Of a stretch of DNA of 43,187 bases, positions 32,522 to 40,367 are shown one piece after another. Below the pieces are notes generated by a model, which saw nothing but the letters and a program-made list of their open reading frames with translations, ran no database searches and was not told the DNA's origin. The stretch covers positions 1-43,187 of the forward strand of contig CAJTIR010000032.1 in the NCBI GenBank assembly GCA_910576385.1, in the 5' to 3' direction. The first letter of the stretch is position 1, and every line of letters starts with the position of its first letter. The translations under genes and the position numbers were made by a program. Source of the stretch: Lachnospiraceae bacterium. Lineage in GTDB: Bacteria > Bacillota > Clostridia > Lachnospirales > Lachnospiraceae.

Positions 32522-34971
32522 CACTCCACCTCATTTCTCTGTATCGGCGGTCTGGTATCAAAGGCGTGTAAGAGTTCTTCAAAAACGGGGTGTATCTGCA
32601 CCACGCCCACACGTCCGTATAAATCTTGCAATAGGCATTGTCCGTTTTCCAAATCACGCAATCGCTTCTGGTTGTTCTCGTCCTCTTTGTCAATGGAGAA
32701 AAATTCAAGGGTCTGCTTAATCTCGTTGATGTCGGTACTACGGAAAGCGAATTTTAAACCGATATTGTTTTTCAGACTTTCCTTTGACACGTCCCCCGAA
32801 GACTGCGTTACAAAATACACGCCTGCCTGCATGGCACGACCAGCACGCACCAGCTTGTTAGAGAGCGTTTCACCTTGTGCCACATTTAAGAACGCCCACG
32901 CTTCGTCAAGGTCTACAATCTTGAAAATGCTTCTGTCGGAATGGATAAAATCTAAGGCAAATGTAGATATAACAATCAACATGGAAACAGACAGTAATTC
33001 AATGGTCGTGTATTCCTCAAAGGTGGTGTCCTTATCGGGTAACACCAGGTCAGCTACTTGAATGATGTTGAGCTGGTTATCTAAACTGATTGCATTTTCC
33101 ACCGTACCGTCAGAGAACAGCAGATGTGCGAAATCGTAGTCCGTGAAACTGTCGATATGGTCGGCAATGTTGCATGAAATAGGTGTATCTTCTTTTCTTA
33201 ATTCCTCAATTACATGGAGCAAGCCCCTTGTTTCGCTTTGGGTAACAGCACGAACTGCCTTACGAAGTACGGGGAACTTCTCGCCGTCCCTAGAGGAAAT
33301 GCCCGTAAGGAATGTGAGTATGTCGATTGCCAGACTTTCAGCGTCTTTCACATTCTTCATAATCACGAACGGGTCAAGCAGTCCTGCATTTTCTCTGTCG
33401 CTGGTAAGGTTGACGATATTGATTTCATGGGCGATTTCTGGCAGGGTTTCTTTCCAATTTCCTCTTTCACTCTTTGGGTCTAAGATTACCGCCTGACCGC
33501 CAAACAGCACCGAATAGTAGACAAGCAGATTGTTACAGAACGATTTTCCACCGCCTAACGAACCAACAAAAGCAGAAGCAAGAGCATTTGTAACCGTACC
33601 TTTGATACCTTGCGAAGCTAAAGAGGGCTGTAAGTACACATTGCGTCCCGTGTCCACAGAATAGCCGATATAGATACCAGTGTTTTCCCCTAACTGCTGT
33701 GTTGCACCGAACCCAAGCCCTGCCAAGAAGTCTGATTTTACATACTGCACATAGTCGTTGATGTATCGCTTACTGGCTGGAAGAAATTCAGAATGTAGCC
33801 CTAACATATCCCCAGCAGGTCGCACCAGCTTGACGTTCAAATCGTCGTAAAAGTCCTTGACTTCATCACAGCGTCTTTTCAGCTCGTCAAGGTCGGGAGC
33901 AGATACACGGATAACATAGGACAGCTTATACATACTTTCTTTTGACTGGTCTAAATCTGTTTCCAGCTCGTCCACACTGTCTAATGCGTCCACCACGTTT
34001 GAGCTGGTTTCACTGCCAGACTGGTAGGCGTGATTGTCTAAATCTTTCAGCTCTTTTTTCTTGTTGCGAACTGTCGATAATGCTTTTCGGTTTTCCACGA
34101 TTTCTACATTCATGGACGTATCAACGGGAAAGGTAAACTGCTGTTGCTGGAAGTAGAAGATTTCAGAGGACGGAAAATCCAGTTCCCCGACAATCGCATT
34201 GACGGTAAAATAGGAAACGTAGCTTTCGTTGTTCTCATGTTCCAAGCGTAAATGTCGCTGGCTTTCTTCCACAAGGCAACGGGTCGGACGTATCAAGTCA
34301 TAGTGCTTTATCAATGTTTCTTTTTTCAGCTTCTTCTTTGGTAAGCTGTACTCATAATCTTCATAGGCGATACCGTCCCTGCCGTAGAGATGTTCAATGA
34401 GATACCCGAAGTCATTTTTATCTAAGCGTCGCACCTTGAAGCGTCGGCTGATTTTGTTTTCCAACAGCTTTTCCATTTTCAGATAGCGGTTGATTTCATC
34501 ATTCGGCATAGATACAAAGTCATTCATCAGCGTGTGGTTCACTTCGTGGATAAACTCCTTGAATGTCAACCATGCCGATTTTTTCATGTTCTTCAAATTG
34601 AATTGTTCTTCCGTTACCATGAGCTTAAAGCCAAGAAAAAAGCGGTAGTCTACTTGATTGTCCCCAATCATGCTTACCAATGCTTCGGTCTGTTCGTCTA
34701 TCTTCTGATAGGCAACGTCTTTCAATCGTCCCGTTACCAGTTTCTTTGACTGCTCTTGTATACTTCGGATTGAACTTTCGGTGGCAATCTGCAAGGCGTG
34801 TATCTTGCCCTCACGGGACTGTGCAATCAACTGTCGGAAGCTGTCATGCACAATGAATTTCTGTTCAGCGGATAGAAAACTGTAATTGTATGGTATCAGT
34901 TCATAATAAGCGAATACCTCATTGTCCTTGTTCCAGACAAGGTTATTGTCGATATATTTAATCGGGAACAT
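32521..34971 (-). CDS. VirB4-type conjugation ATPase (Tn916 Orf16)
   Basis: An 816-aa protein, matching the Orf16 length. Walker A GSLGGGKSFCNN (about 470-481) follows a long N-terminal domain that contacts the membrane. The region after it reads VYYSVLFGGQAVILDPKSER, and Walker B IVDLDEAWAFLNVA is near residue 680. It powers assembly of, or transport through, the type IV secretion channel. The 3' end overlaps the orf15 start, and its own start overlaps the orf17 end by 14 bp. All key motifs are intact. Confidence 0.96.
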   Translation of the reverse strand: MFPIKYIDNNLVWNKDNEVFAYYELIPYNYSFLSAEQKFIVHDSFRQLIAQSREGKIHALQIATESSIRSIQEQSKKLVTGRLKDVAYQKIDEQTEALVSMIGDNQVDYRFFLGFKLMVTEEQFNLKNMKKSAWLTFKEFIHEVNHTLMNDFVSMPNDEINRYLKMEKLLENKISRRFKVRRLDKNDFGYLIEHLYGRDGIAYEDYEYSLPKKKLKKETLIKHYDLIRPTRCLVEESQRHLRLEHENNESYVSYFTVNAIVGELDFPSSEIFYFQQQQFTFPVDTSMNVEIVENRKALSTVRNKKKELKDLDNHAYQSGSETSSNVVDALDSVDELETDLDQSKESMYKLSYVIRVSAPDLDELKRRCDEVKDFYDDLNVKLVRPAGDMLGLHSEFLPASKRYINDYVQYVKSDFLAGLGFGATQQLGENTGIYIGYSVDTGRNVYLQPSLASQGIKGTVTNALASAFVGSLGGGKSFCNNLLVYYSVLFGGQAVILDPKSERGNWKETLPEIAHEINIVNLTSDRENAGLLDPFVIMKNVKDAESLAIDILTFLTGISSRDGEKFPVLRKAVRAVTQSETRGLLHVIEELRKEDTPISCNIADHIDSFTDYDFAHLLFSDGTVENAISLDNQLNIIQVADLVLPDKDTTFEEYTTIELLSVSMLIVISTFALDFIHSDRSIFKIVDLDEAWAFLNVAQGETLSNKLVRAGRAMQAGVYFVTQSSGDVSKESLKNNIGLKFAFRSTDINEIKQTLEFFSIDKEDENNQKRLRDLENGQCLLQDLYGRVGVVQIHPVFEELLHAFDTRPPIQRNEVE

Positions 34972-35347
34972 AGCTCACACTCCTTACTGCCGTGATATTC
35001 TCTTGTAGTACCTGCTTATCCAGTTTCACGGCTTTCCCTGCATAAGTGGTTTTGGGTCGTAGGGCAAAAGTTATCTGTGATTTCAAAAAACTGTACGGCT
35101 TCTTGCCGTCAAAAGTCTTTTGCGACATGAACCATGTGAGAGCCACGGGAATACCGAAGTATTTCAAAAATGCTCCCTCAATCATGGAGAACGGCGGTAA
35201 GTCCCCAAACAGAATGATGATAAACTCGGTTATCACAAACCATGTAATCTGGGTAAAGGTAACGGGAAAAGGTAAATTAAAGTCATTGATTGCATACAAG
35301 ACTTTTTCCACGTTCCAGATACCCGTGTAGCTTTTAATCTTTTTCAT
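34958..35347 (-). CDS. TcpE-family conjugation protein (Tn916 Orf17)
   Basis: 129 aa from ATG 35347; the frame is open further upstream but MKKIKSYTGIWNVEKVLYAI is the family start. Two adjacent membrane helices (FTQITWFVITEFIIILFGDL and a second around YFGIPVALTWFMSQ) and a C-terminal soluble part (PYSFLKSQITFALRPKTTYA) match TcpE/Orf17. It is a small membrane component of the mating channel, encoded directly before VirB4 with a 14-bp overlap. Confidence 0.9.
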   Translation of the reverse strand: MKKIKSYTGIWNVEKVLYAINDFNLPFPVTFTQITWFVITEFIIILFGDLPPFSMIEGAFLKYFGIPVALTWFMSQKTFDGKKPYSFLKSQITFALRPKTTYAGKAVKLDKQVLQENITAVRSVSYVPD

Positions 35348-35508
35348 GTTTTCGTTTCCACTCCTTTCTTCATTCCTGCCGCGTACTTCACGGCACAGTG
35401 GTATCTCTTTATGAGATTTCACATAATGGAAAAGGACAGCCGTTTTCAGACTGTCCCTAATCAAAAAAGCTGTCAGAAGCAACAATCCTTGTCGCTGATC
35501 TTCCAGCT

Positions 35509-36012
35509 TTAATATGGTATCTCGCAGATACCACGGCTTGTTGTGATGAAATAACCGCCCATATCCAAATCTCTGCCGTATGCTTCATAGTCAATATAAT
35601 TCTGCAACTGTGGGGGGATTTCCCCCAACGACTGCAACTCGTCAATGTAATAGTAGGCAATATCGGTCATATCGTCGCAATCTGGATAATAATAAATATC
35701 ATCTTTATGTTCTACAACTTCTTCCAGCGTCCCATAATGGCTGATAAATTCGTCCAGTGCGTCCGTGATATAATCAGGCAGTTCTTCAATCAGTTCAAAC
35801 ATTTCATTTAGTTCTTCAATAGAAATATATTCGCCAATCTCAATGGGGAAGTTATCGGTATCATGGATTGCGTATTCTTCATAGCGTTCATTCAAACCGA
35901 TACGCTCTTTTACGTCGTCCTCGTCAATAGGGAAAGAGAACCAGTCGCCCACCAGATACCCCTCGTTGTATTTCCCAAGATTAGCGATATAAACTCTCAT
36001 ATCATCAATCAT
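35509..36012 (-). CDS. ardA: Antirestriction protein ArdA (Tn916 Orf18)
   Basis: A 167-aa, strongly acidic protein starting MIDDMRVYIANLGKYNEGYL, like Orf18 of Tn916. It continues EYEEYAIHDTDNFPIEIGEY and IDYEAYGRDLDMGGYFITTS. ArdA is a dimeric DNA mimic that blocks type I restriction enzymes after transfer into a new host. A related, more divergent ArdA-like protein is encoded directly upstream (36029-36532), so the element has two. The dense D/E content supports the mimic role. Confidence 0.94.
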   Translation of the reverse strand: MIDDMRVYIANLGKYNEGYLVGDWFSFPIDEDDVKERIGLNERYEEYAIHDTDNFPIEIGEYISIEELNEMFELIEELPDYITDALDEFISHYGTLEEVVEHKDDIYYYPDCDDMTDIAYYYIDELQSLGEIPPQLQNYIDYEAYGRDLDMGGYFITTSRGICEIPY

Positions 36013-36028
36013 AGGCAGACCTCATTTC

Positions 36029-36532
36029 TTACAGCGGTATTTCATAAATACCGTGTTCTGTTTCCAAGAAACGCCCGTTTTCCTGCAAATGATTAGCGTA
36101 TGCTTCATAATCAAAGTAGTAGGTCTGGCAATCTTCAGATAAGTTCTGGAACGCAGGACTTGTCGCCAGTTTGAAACGGGCAACGTCAATCATGCTTTTA
36201 CAGTCTGGATAACAGATAACCACATATCTGTAATTATAGAGTTCTTCCAGATTTTCATAGTAAGTCAAAAGCTGTTTGTATTCTGCCTTGATATAGTCGG
36301 GCAAACGCTGATACATGAGATTTAATTCATTCAGTTGATAAATGCTGGTATGTTCGTGTACGTCATCAGCATACGGCAGTACCTTTTCAATAATGCGGTA
36401 GTCCCTGCTTTCTGCTCCAACGCCCAGCAGTTCCTCAAACTTTGCAATGTCTATGGGCAAATCAAACCAGTAGGAGCGAAATTCCCCATTGATTAAGTGG
36501 GTCGTTTCCACCAGAATCTGTTCTTCCTGCAT
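36029..36532 (-). CDS. Second, divergent ArdA-like protein
   Basis: 167 aa, the same length as its downstream neighbour and with the same layout: EFRSYWFDLPIDIAKFEELL, ESRDYRIIEKVLPYADDVHE, SIYQLNELNLMYQRLPDYIK, YYFDYEAYANHLQENGRFLE and a shared ending (GIYEIPL versus GICEIPY). It is less acidic than typical ArdA and may target a different restriction or defence system. It overlaps the preceding small gene by 40 bp and ends 16 bp before the canonical ardA. Confidence 0.85.
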   Translation of the reverse strand: MQEEQILVETTHLINGEFRSYWFDLPIDIAKFEELLGVGAESRDYRIIEKVLPYADDVHEHTSIYQLNELNLMYQRLPDYIKAEYKQLLTYYENLEELYNYRYVVICYPDCKSMIDVARFKLATSPAFQNLSEDCQTYYFDYEAYANHLQENGRFLETEHGIYEIPL

Positions 36533-36747
36533 TGTTCCTCACGTCCTTTCTGCTGTTCCATAACAGTACTTAATGTCTGGTAACTTGTACCAAACACATA
36601 TTTTGAAAAATCTTCTAATTGTTTCTGTGGATAGTCGGCAAGGTTCAGTCGCTTCATTTCATGCCAAATCACACGCTTATGATGTAGCAAGTCTGAAATG
36701 TAAGTACAGCCGATCCTTGCCTGCATATCTGAAAATATATCTTTCAA
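36493..36747 (-). CDS. Small conserved ICE protein of unknown function
   Basis: 84 aa from a TTG at 36747 preceded by GGAGTG. The sequence reads KDIFSDMQARIGCTYISDLL, then EMKRLNLADYPQKQLEDFSK, YVFGTSYQTLSTVMEQQ, with a basic C terminus. It looks soluble and helical. It overlaps the divergent ArdA gene by 40 bp, so translation may be coupled. I know it only as a Tn916-like element-associated hypothetical. Confidence 0.7.
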   Translation of the reverse strand: MKDIFSDMQARIGCTYISDLLHHKRVIWHEMKRLNLADYPQKQLEDFSKYVFGTSYQTLSTVMEQQKGREEQCRKNRFWWKRPT

Positions 36748-36780
36748 GTAATCACTCCAATCTTAAATTTAAGTATCAAA

Positions 36781-36838
36781 AAAGCAGTCAATCCTAAGAC
36801 TAACTGCTTTGTGTGTGGATATGAAGTTATTAAACCGA
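36781..36838 (-). terminator. Cassette-end hairpin plus conserved GATATGAA motif
   Basis: AAAGCAGT (36781-36788) pairs with ACTGCTTT (36803-36810) as a terminator for the Cys-rich gene. Positions 36818-36838 read GATATGAAGTTATTAAACCGA, closely repeated at 37443-37463 after the AraC gene. A sister hairpin at 41790-41815 ends the DUF3795 cassette and shares GTCAATC and AGACTAAC in its loop. Confidence 0.7.
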
Positions 36839-36841
36839 AAG

Positions 36842-37279
36842 TTATCGCTCTGACATATATTTCTGTATTTCATCAGAGGTCAATTTTCTTATCTGCGTAT
36901 TTGCATATTCTCTGTATTCTTCAATAATAAAAACTGGCTTCATATCTTTGCAAATTTTTCCTTTGTTCTTTTTTAGATATAACTGTAAGTCTTCGATGTT
37001 CGCAAAGATTTTGTATGAAAGTCTGCCGTTTTCACTTTTCAGTTCATAAATACCACATGGCTTTTTCATACTATAATCAGCAGTACGCAAATATAATTTT
37101 GCAATTTCTAACGATTTAAAAGGAAAATTCCACCGTTGTAATCCACGTTTAGGGTCATGTTCAATGCAAATGCACCGCCCACAAGTTCCACAAATGTATT
37201 GTATATGATTTTCTAAACAATCCAATGGATTTAAGAGTGGTGTTATTCTGTTTTTATCAACATAACATTCCATACACAT
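36842..37279 (-). CDS. Cysteine-rich 145-aa cargo protein (cassette gene)
   Basis: The N-terminal 50 residues carry cysteines that could hold zinc: MCMECYVDKN, then ICGTCGRCICIEHDP. The rest is a mixed domain (YELKSENGRLSYKIFANIED, LQLYLKKNKGKICKDMKPVF) ending in a charged helix. I do not recognise the family. It is an independent transcription unit: the TTGCTT/TATAAT promoter at 37360-37332 is nearly identical to that of the AraC gene cassette, and a hairpin follows the stop. A zinc- or redox-related regulator is possible but not shown. Confidence 0.75.
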   Translation of the reverse strand: MCMECYVDKNRITPLLNPLDCLENHIQYICGTCGRCICIEHDPKRGLQRWNFPFKSLEIAKLYLRTADYSMKKPCGIYELKSENGRLSYKIFANIEDLQLYLKKNKGKICKDMKPVFIIEEYREYANTQIRKLTSDEIQKYMSER

Positions 37280-37319
37280 TTCAATTTCACTCCTTTTGCA
37301 ACTTCTGATTTTCCGCTTT

Positions 37320-37441
37320 CTTCATATCCACATTATATCAGCTCTATTTGAGCCAAGCAATGTAATTCATCATGCCGTTGTTTTTATCCGTGTACCATTC
37401 CGTTACCCCCTTTCATTCCTCCTTAGCCCATTCCCAAAGGG
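37320..37441 (-). repeat. Cassette repeat, copy 2, containing promoter of the Cys-rich gene
   Basis: About 100 bp are nearly identical to 38460-38557. It contains -35 TTGCTT (37360-37355), 17-bp spacer, -10 TATAAT (37337-37332), and a hairpin CCCCCTT/AAGGGGG (about 37404-37441) that can terminate transcription from the AraC side. An extra segment near 37380-37393 is absent from the other copy. Confidence 0.85.
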
Positions 37442-37475
37442 GGATATGAAATTATTAAACTGAGATTTATAGCTA

Positions 37476-38375
37476 TCAATCCGCTGGTAGTGCTGGAACA
37501 GCTATCCTTGCTCCTGTACTTGTATCTGCACCAAAATTAAAACTTGGAGCCATATCATATGCATGTTTATAACCATATATGGCAGGATTATATTTTCCTA
37601 TCGCTGTATATGTGCTTTCAATCGCCTTGCAAAAGTCCTCTTCATTCTCGTATGGTTCACTTTGAAAATAAAGCATGATACATTCTGGAAGTTCTACTAC
37701 TTTATATGCTTTCGGAAGTTCTTTGTCATAATCTAATGGCACTTCAACGCCTGCTGCTATCTTTGAAAAACCAATTTCAACTAATTTGTCTGGTAATTCA
37801 ATTAAAGCAGCAGATTCAAATTTTTCTGCAATACTATTTAGCAGTCCTTCCCATTCACAGCCTACTTCCTCGCAATACGAAAAATAATCTTGTGCATGGT
37901 GTGACGGGAGATAAATTAACTTTCTTCTTTCGCGTTCTTTGGCAGTAATCATACAAAAACTTAAATCATTACCCATAAATAATTCCTCCTTATGTTTAAG
38001 CAAAGCATAATAGTGACTAATCGGATATTGTATGAATAGTGGAATAGCAATCTTTTTTTCACGATATACAGAGGGCATGATATGAAATCTTTTACAAAAG
38101 GAGCGCGAAAACCCCTCATGTGTTTCATAATGACTGTTCAATGCGACTTCTAAAATTGTTTTTTTTGTATTCAGTAATTCATTTGCACTTTCCGTTAAAC
38201 AAACTGCATTAACATATTCTTGTAGTGTTTTGTTCAGATATTTCTTGAAAAGCCTGTCAACTTGTCGCCTTGAATATCCAATCATAGAACAAACATCATT
38301 TGTATTGAAATTATCATCTTTATGATGTATGCGTATATAGTCCTGTATTTTCTGCACCGTTTCTATTTCTCTCAT
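37476..38375 (-). CDS. AraC-family regulator with GyrI-like effector domain (cassette gene)
   Basis: A 299-aa protein. The two-helix AraC DNA-binding domain is N-terminal (about 1-105): NTNDVCSMIGYSRRQVDRLF, KYLNKTLQEYVNAVCLTESA, GFSRSFCKRFHIMPSVYR. The C-terminal half (about 150-299) is GyrI/SOUL-like and often binds small drugs: AKERERRKLIYLPSHHAQDY, IGFSKIAAGVEVPLDYDKEL, GKYNPAIYGYKHAYDMAPSF. It sits alone between two copies of the cassette repeat and has its own promoter (38500-38472). Regulators of this type act on multidrug response genes; targets here are unknown. Confidence 0.92.
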   Translation of the reverse strand: MREIETVQKIQDYIRIHHKDDNFNTNDVCSMIGYSRRQVDRLFKKYLNKTLQEYVNAVCLTESANELLNTKKTILEVALNSHYETHEGFSRSFCKRFHIMPSVYREKKIAIPLFIQYPISHYYALLKHKEELFMGNDLSFCMITAKERERRKLIYLPSHHAQDYFSYCEEVGCEWEGLLNSIAEKFESAALIELPDKLVEIGFSKIAAGVEVPLDYDKELPKAYKVVELPECIMLYFQSEPYENEEDFCKAIESTYTAIGKYNPAIYGYKHAYDMAPSFNFGADTSTGARIAVPALPAD

Positions 38376-38459
38376 TCAGTCATATCCACCTCTAATATAC
38401 ATAATGAACATTGTGTTTATCTTGATTTATTTAGACAAATTCAAATCAATTTTCGATTT

Positions 38460-38557
38460 CTTCATTTCCACATTATATCAGTTCTGTTTGAGCCAAGCAA
38501 TGAAATTCATCACGCCGGTACCATTCCGTTACCCCCTTAGCCCACTCCCAAAGGGGG
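38460..38557 (-). repeat. Cassette repeat, copy 1, containing promoter of the AraC gene
   Basis: Nearly identical to the left part of 37320-37441. It holds -35 TTGCTT (38500-38495), 17-bp spacer, -10 TATAAT (38477-38472), and the hairpin CCCCCTT/AAGGGGG (about 38532-38557). It borders the ICE backbone (TcpD-like gene, 38602) on one side and the AraC cassette on the other. Confidence 0.85.
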
Positions 38558-38601
38558 AAAGGTATGTTTGCGTGACCGCAAACAGTGATGAAAGAGTACG
38601 G

Positions 38602-38823
38602 CTATGCTCCGATAATATTATTGAACAGTTCTAAGAGAACATCTTTGACACCGCCTGCATTAAATACCAATCCAACGGCAACTAAGGCAACCACCAAGAA
38701 GCCGATAAGTTTTGAAAACTCACGCTTGAACCCCAAGTAAATACCAATCACGACGATTGCCATAAGCACTAAAGACTGTGCATTGCTTAAAAACCAGTTG
38801 TATAAATTTTGTCCGAAATTCAT
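38602..38823 (-). CDS. TcpD-like small membrane protein (Orf19 position)
   Basis: A 73-aa protein with two membrane helices (SLVLMAIVVIGIYLGFK and KLIGFLVVALVAVGLVF) and a short N-terminal amphipathic stretch. Size, topology and position right after the relaxase block match TcpD-type or Orf19-position proteins of Tn916-like elements. It begins directly at the stop of the DUF3789 gene (TAAATG), so translation is likely coupled. Confidence 0.85.
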   Translation of the reverse strand: MNFGQNLYNWFLSNAQSLVLMAIVVIGIYLGFKREFSKLIGFLVVALVAVGLVFNAGGVKDVLLELFNNIIGA

Positions 38824-38964
38824 TTAATTTTCCTCGCTTTCTTTTAATTCAATCATTTGTCGGTCAGCTTCCTTTCCGACACTCATAATACACATCAGAA
38901 CCACGCCGATACCCATGCCAAGTGATACCAGCAGTAAGTCCTTAATCAATTCCCACATCATCAT
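38824..38964 (-). CDS. DUF3789 small membrane protein
   Basis: 46 aa: MMMWELIKDLLLVSLGMGIG, then VVLMCIMSVGKEADRQMIEL and a charged tail. One N-terminal membrane helix and a short cytoplasmic tail are as in DUF3789 proteins found beside Tn916-type relaxases. GGAG six bases before the first ATG supports the start; two more in-frame ATGs follow. It starts 3 bp after the relaxase stop and abuts the TcpD-like ATG. Confidence 0.8.
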   Translation of the reverse strand: MMMWELIKDLLLVSLGMGIGVVLMCIMSVGKEADRQMIELKESEEN

Positions 38965-38967
38965 CAA

Positions 38968-40140
38968 TCACTCCTTTTCTTGTTCTATCAGTTCGTCCAC
39001 CGAAGCCGTCTGTTGCTTCACTATCTGCTTATGTTTATCCGTCAGCTTTGCCTGCTGTTCTATGGTTTTGAGATAGTCCGTCTGATTGCCTGCGTCTATC
39101 TGTTTCAGCATTTTCAAGGTCGGTGCAACCTGCCTTTGTAGCCAGTTTAGCGTTCGTTGCAGAGTATAAGGCTCTGGCTTTGTCGTCAGCTTCACGGGTG
39201 GTCGTCCCTCGCCAATAAACCAAGACCAACGGGCGTTAGTTTTCCAATCGCTTTTTCGCTTGCCTACTTCCTTATCGGCAAAGCGGATATACTGGTTGAT
39301 AATAGAAAATGCCGTCAGTTCTGCGTCATAGTGGGTCAGCAGTTCTCTCACGGCATAGTAGGCACGTTCATTTTTCAAACGTATCTCAAATCGGTTTTTA
39401 ATGGGGACTTCCTCAATGGGTATTCCTAACTTTGAAGATTGTTCATAATTCTTTTCATAGACACAGAAGTACACCTCACTGGTAAATGAACCAATGTAAA
39501 GCGTATGTCCCATGCCGTCCTTGTTGGCTTCGTTGTGCTTTACCAGCTCCCCAGAACCATAGTTCTTGAAGCTACGGAATTTAGAAATACATTCCTCATT
39601 CTTGCATTTCTCTATCAGTTCTGGAATATCCAGCAAGCCCGTTCTGTCATTGATTGCAAGGTCAAGGCGTTTCATCACACCGCCCTCAACCAGTGCGTCC
39701 ATGAAGAAGTCATACCAGCTTCGTTCCTGTGCCAGCAGGTAGCTTTCAAACTGGCGACAGCCTTTGCCTTTCAGTTCCAATAGGACACCTTTTTCTTTGT
39801 CTTGTGAAGTATAAACGAACACGTCCCCGATATAGTAATGCTCGGTGTACTTGTAATGTCCGAAATCTTCGTGAAGCATATAGCTGATGTTCAGCTTTAA
39901 TATGTCTTTGATAACGTGCTGTATATCCAGCGTGGGAAATCGGATACGCACATAATCAAAGAGCAGAAACATAGGAGCGTCGGGATTGAACCTTTCCACA
40001 GCGTCCAGTAATTTATGCTTCATATCTTCGGTCAGTGTTACCTTGCCAGCTTCGATACGGCTAAGATGTTCACGGCTGATACCAGCCATGAGTGCAAGCC
40101 TTGTCTGCGATACGCCGTAGTCACTGCGTTTGGCTTTCAA
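38968..40140 (-). CDS. MobT-family relaxase (Tn916 Orf20), start uncertain
   Basis: 390 aa from a TTG at 40140. An XRE-type HTH is at the N terminus (GVSQTRLALMAGISREHLSR, IEAGKVTLTEDMKHKLL), followed by the Rep_trans-type nicking domain (YVRIRFPTLDIQHVIKDILK, MKRLDLAINDRTGLLDIP, CVYEKNYEQ, NRFEIRLKNERAYY). MobT nicks oriT between orf20 and orf21 to start transfer. The frame is open for ten more codons upstream (QLNDTDFLNALKAKRSDYG), preceded by a GGGGG site and an ATG in another frame (40173). Either a CTG start or a small indel at the 5' end is likely, so the true start is near 40170. Confidence 0.88.
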   Translation of the reverse strand: MKAKRSDYGVSQTRLALMAGISREHLSRIEAGKVTLTEDMKHKLLDAVERFNPDAPMFLLFDYVRIRFPTLDIQHVIKDILKLNISYMLHEDFGHYKYTEHYYIGDVFVYTSQDKEKGVLLELKGKGCRQFESYLLAQERSWYDFFMDALVEGGVMKRLDLAINDRTGLLDIPELIEKCKNEECISKFRSFKNYGSGELVKHNEANKDGMGHTLYIGSFTSEVYFCVYEKNYEQSSKLGIPIEEVPIKNRFEIRLKNERAYYAVRELLTHYDAELTAFSIINQYIRFADKEVGKRKSDWKTNARWSWFIGEGRPPVKLTTKPEPYTLQRTLNWLQRQVAPTLKMLKQIDAGNQTDYLKTIEQQAKLTDKHKQIVKQQTASVDELIEQEKE

Positions 40141-40159
40141 GGCGTTGAGAAAATCAGTA

Positions 40160-40367
40160 TCATTCAGTTGTCATACCCCCAATCGTGACATTTTTAGGAT
40201 TTTGTGATAATTTCAAGCGATTATCACAAACGGTTGAAAACAGAGAAAACCCTGATAACTAAAGGACTTCCCAAGGTTTTTGAACCAGTTTCCAGCGTAA
40301 TTGTGCCCCTCTGTTAGATATGAGGGGCTAATGTCTGCTGGCGTGGCTGACGCCACACCAGCAACGG
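40160..40367. other. oriT region between relaxase and coupling-protein genes
   Basis: About 200 non-coding bases in the place of the Tn916 oriT. Three inverted repeats are seen: TTTGTGATAAT/ATTATCACAAA (40201-40211 and 40220-40230, perfect), GCCCCTC/GAGGGGC (40305-40311 and 40322-40328), and TGCTGGCGTGGC/GCCACACCAGCA (40336-40347 and 40352-40363, one mismatch). In Tn916 the MobT nick site lies in this gap; I cannot fix the exact nick. Confidence 0.75.

Noticed and set aside
32352-32708. A 118-aa minus-strand frame across the orf15/orf16 junction
   Set aside because: It is a shadow of two well-supported genes in the correct frames.
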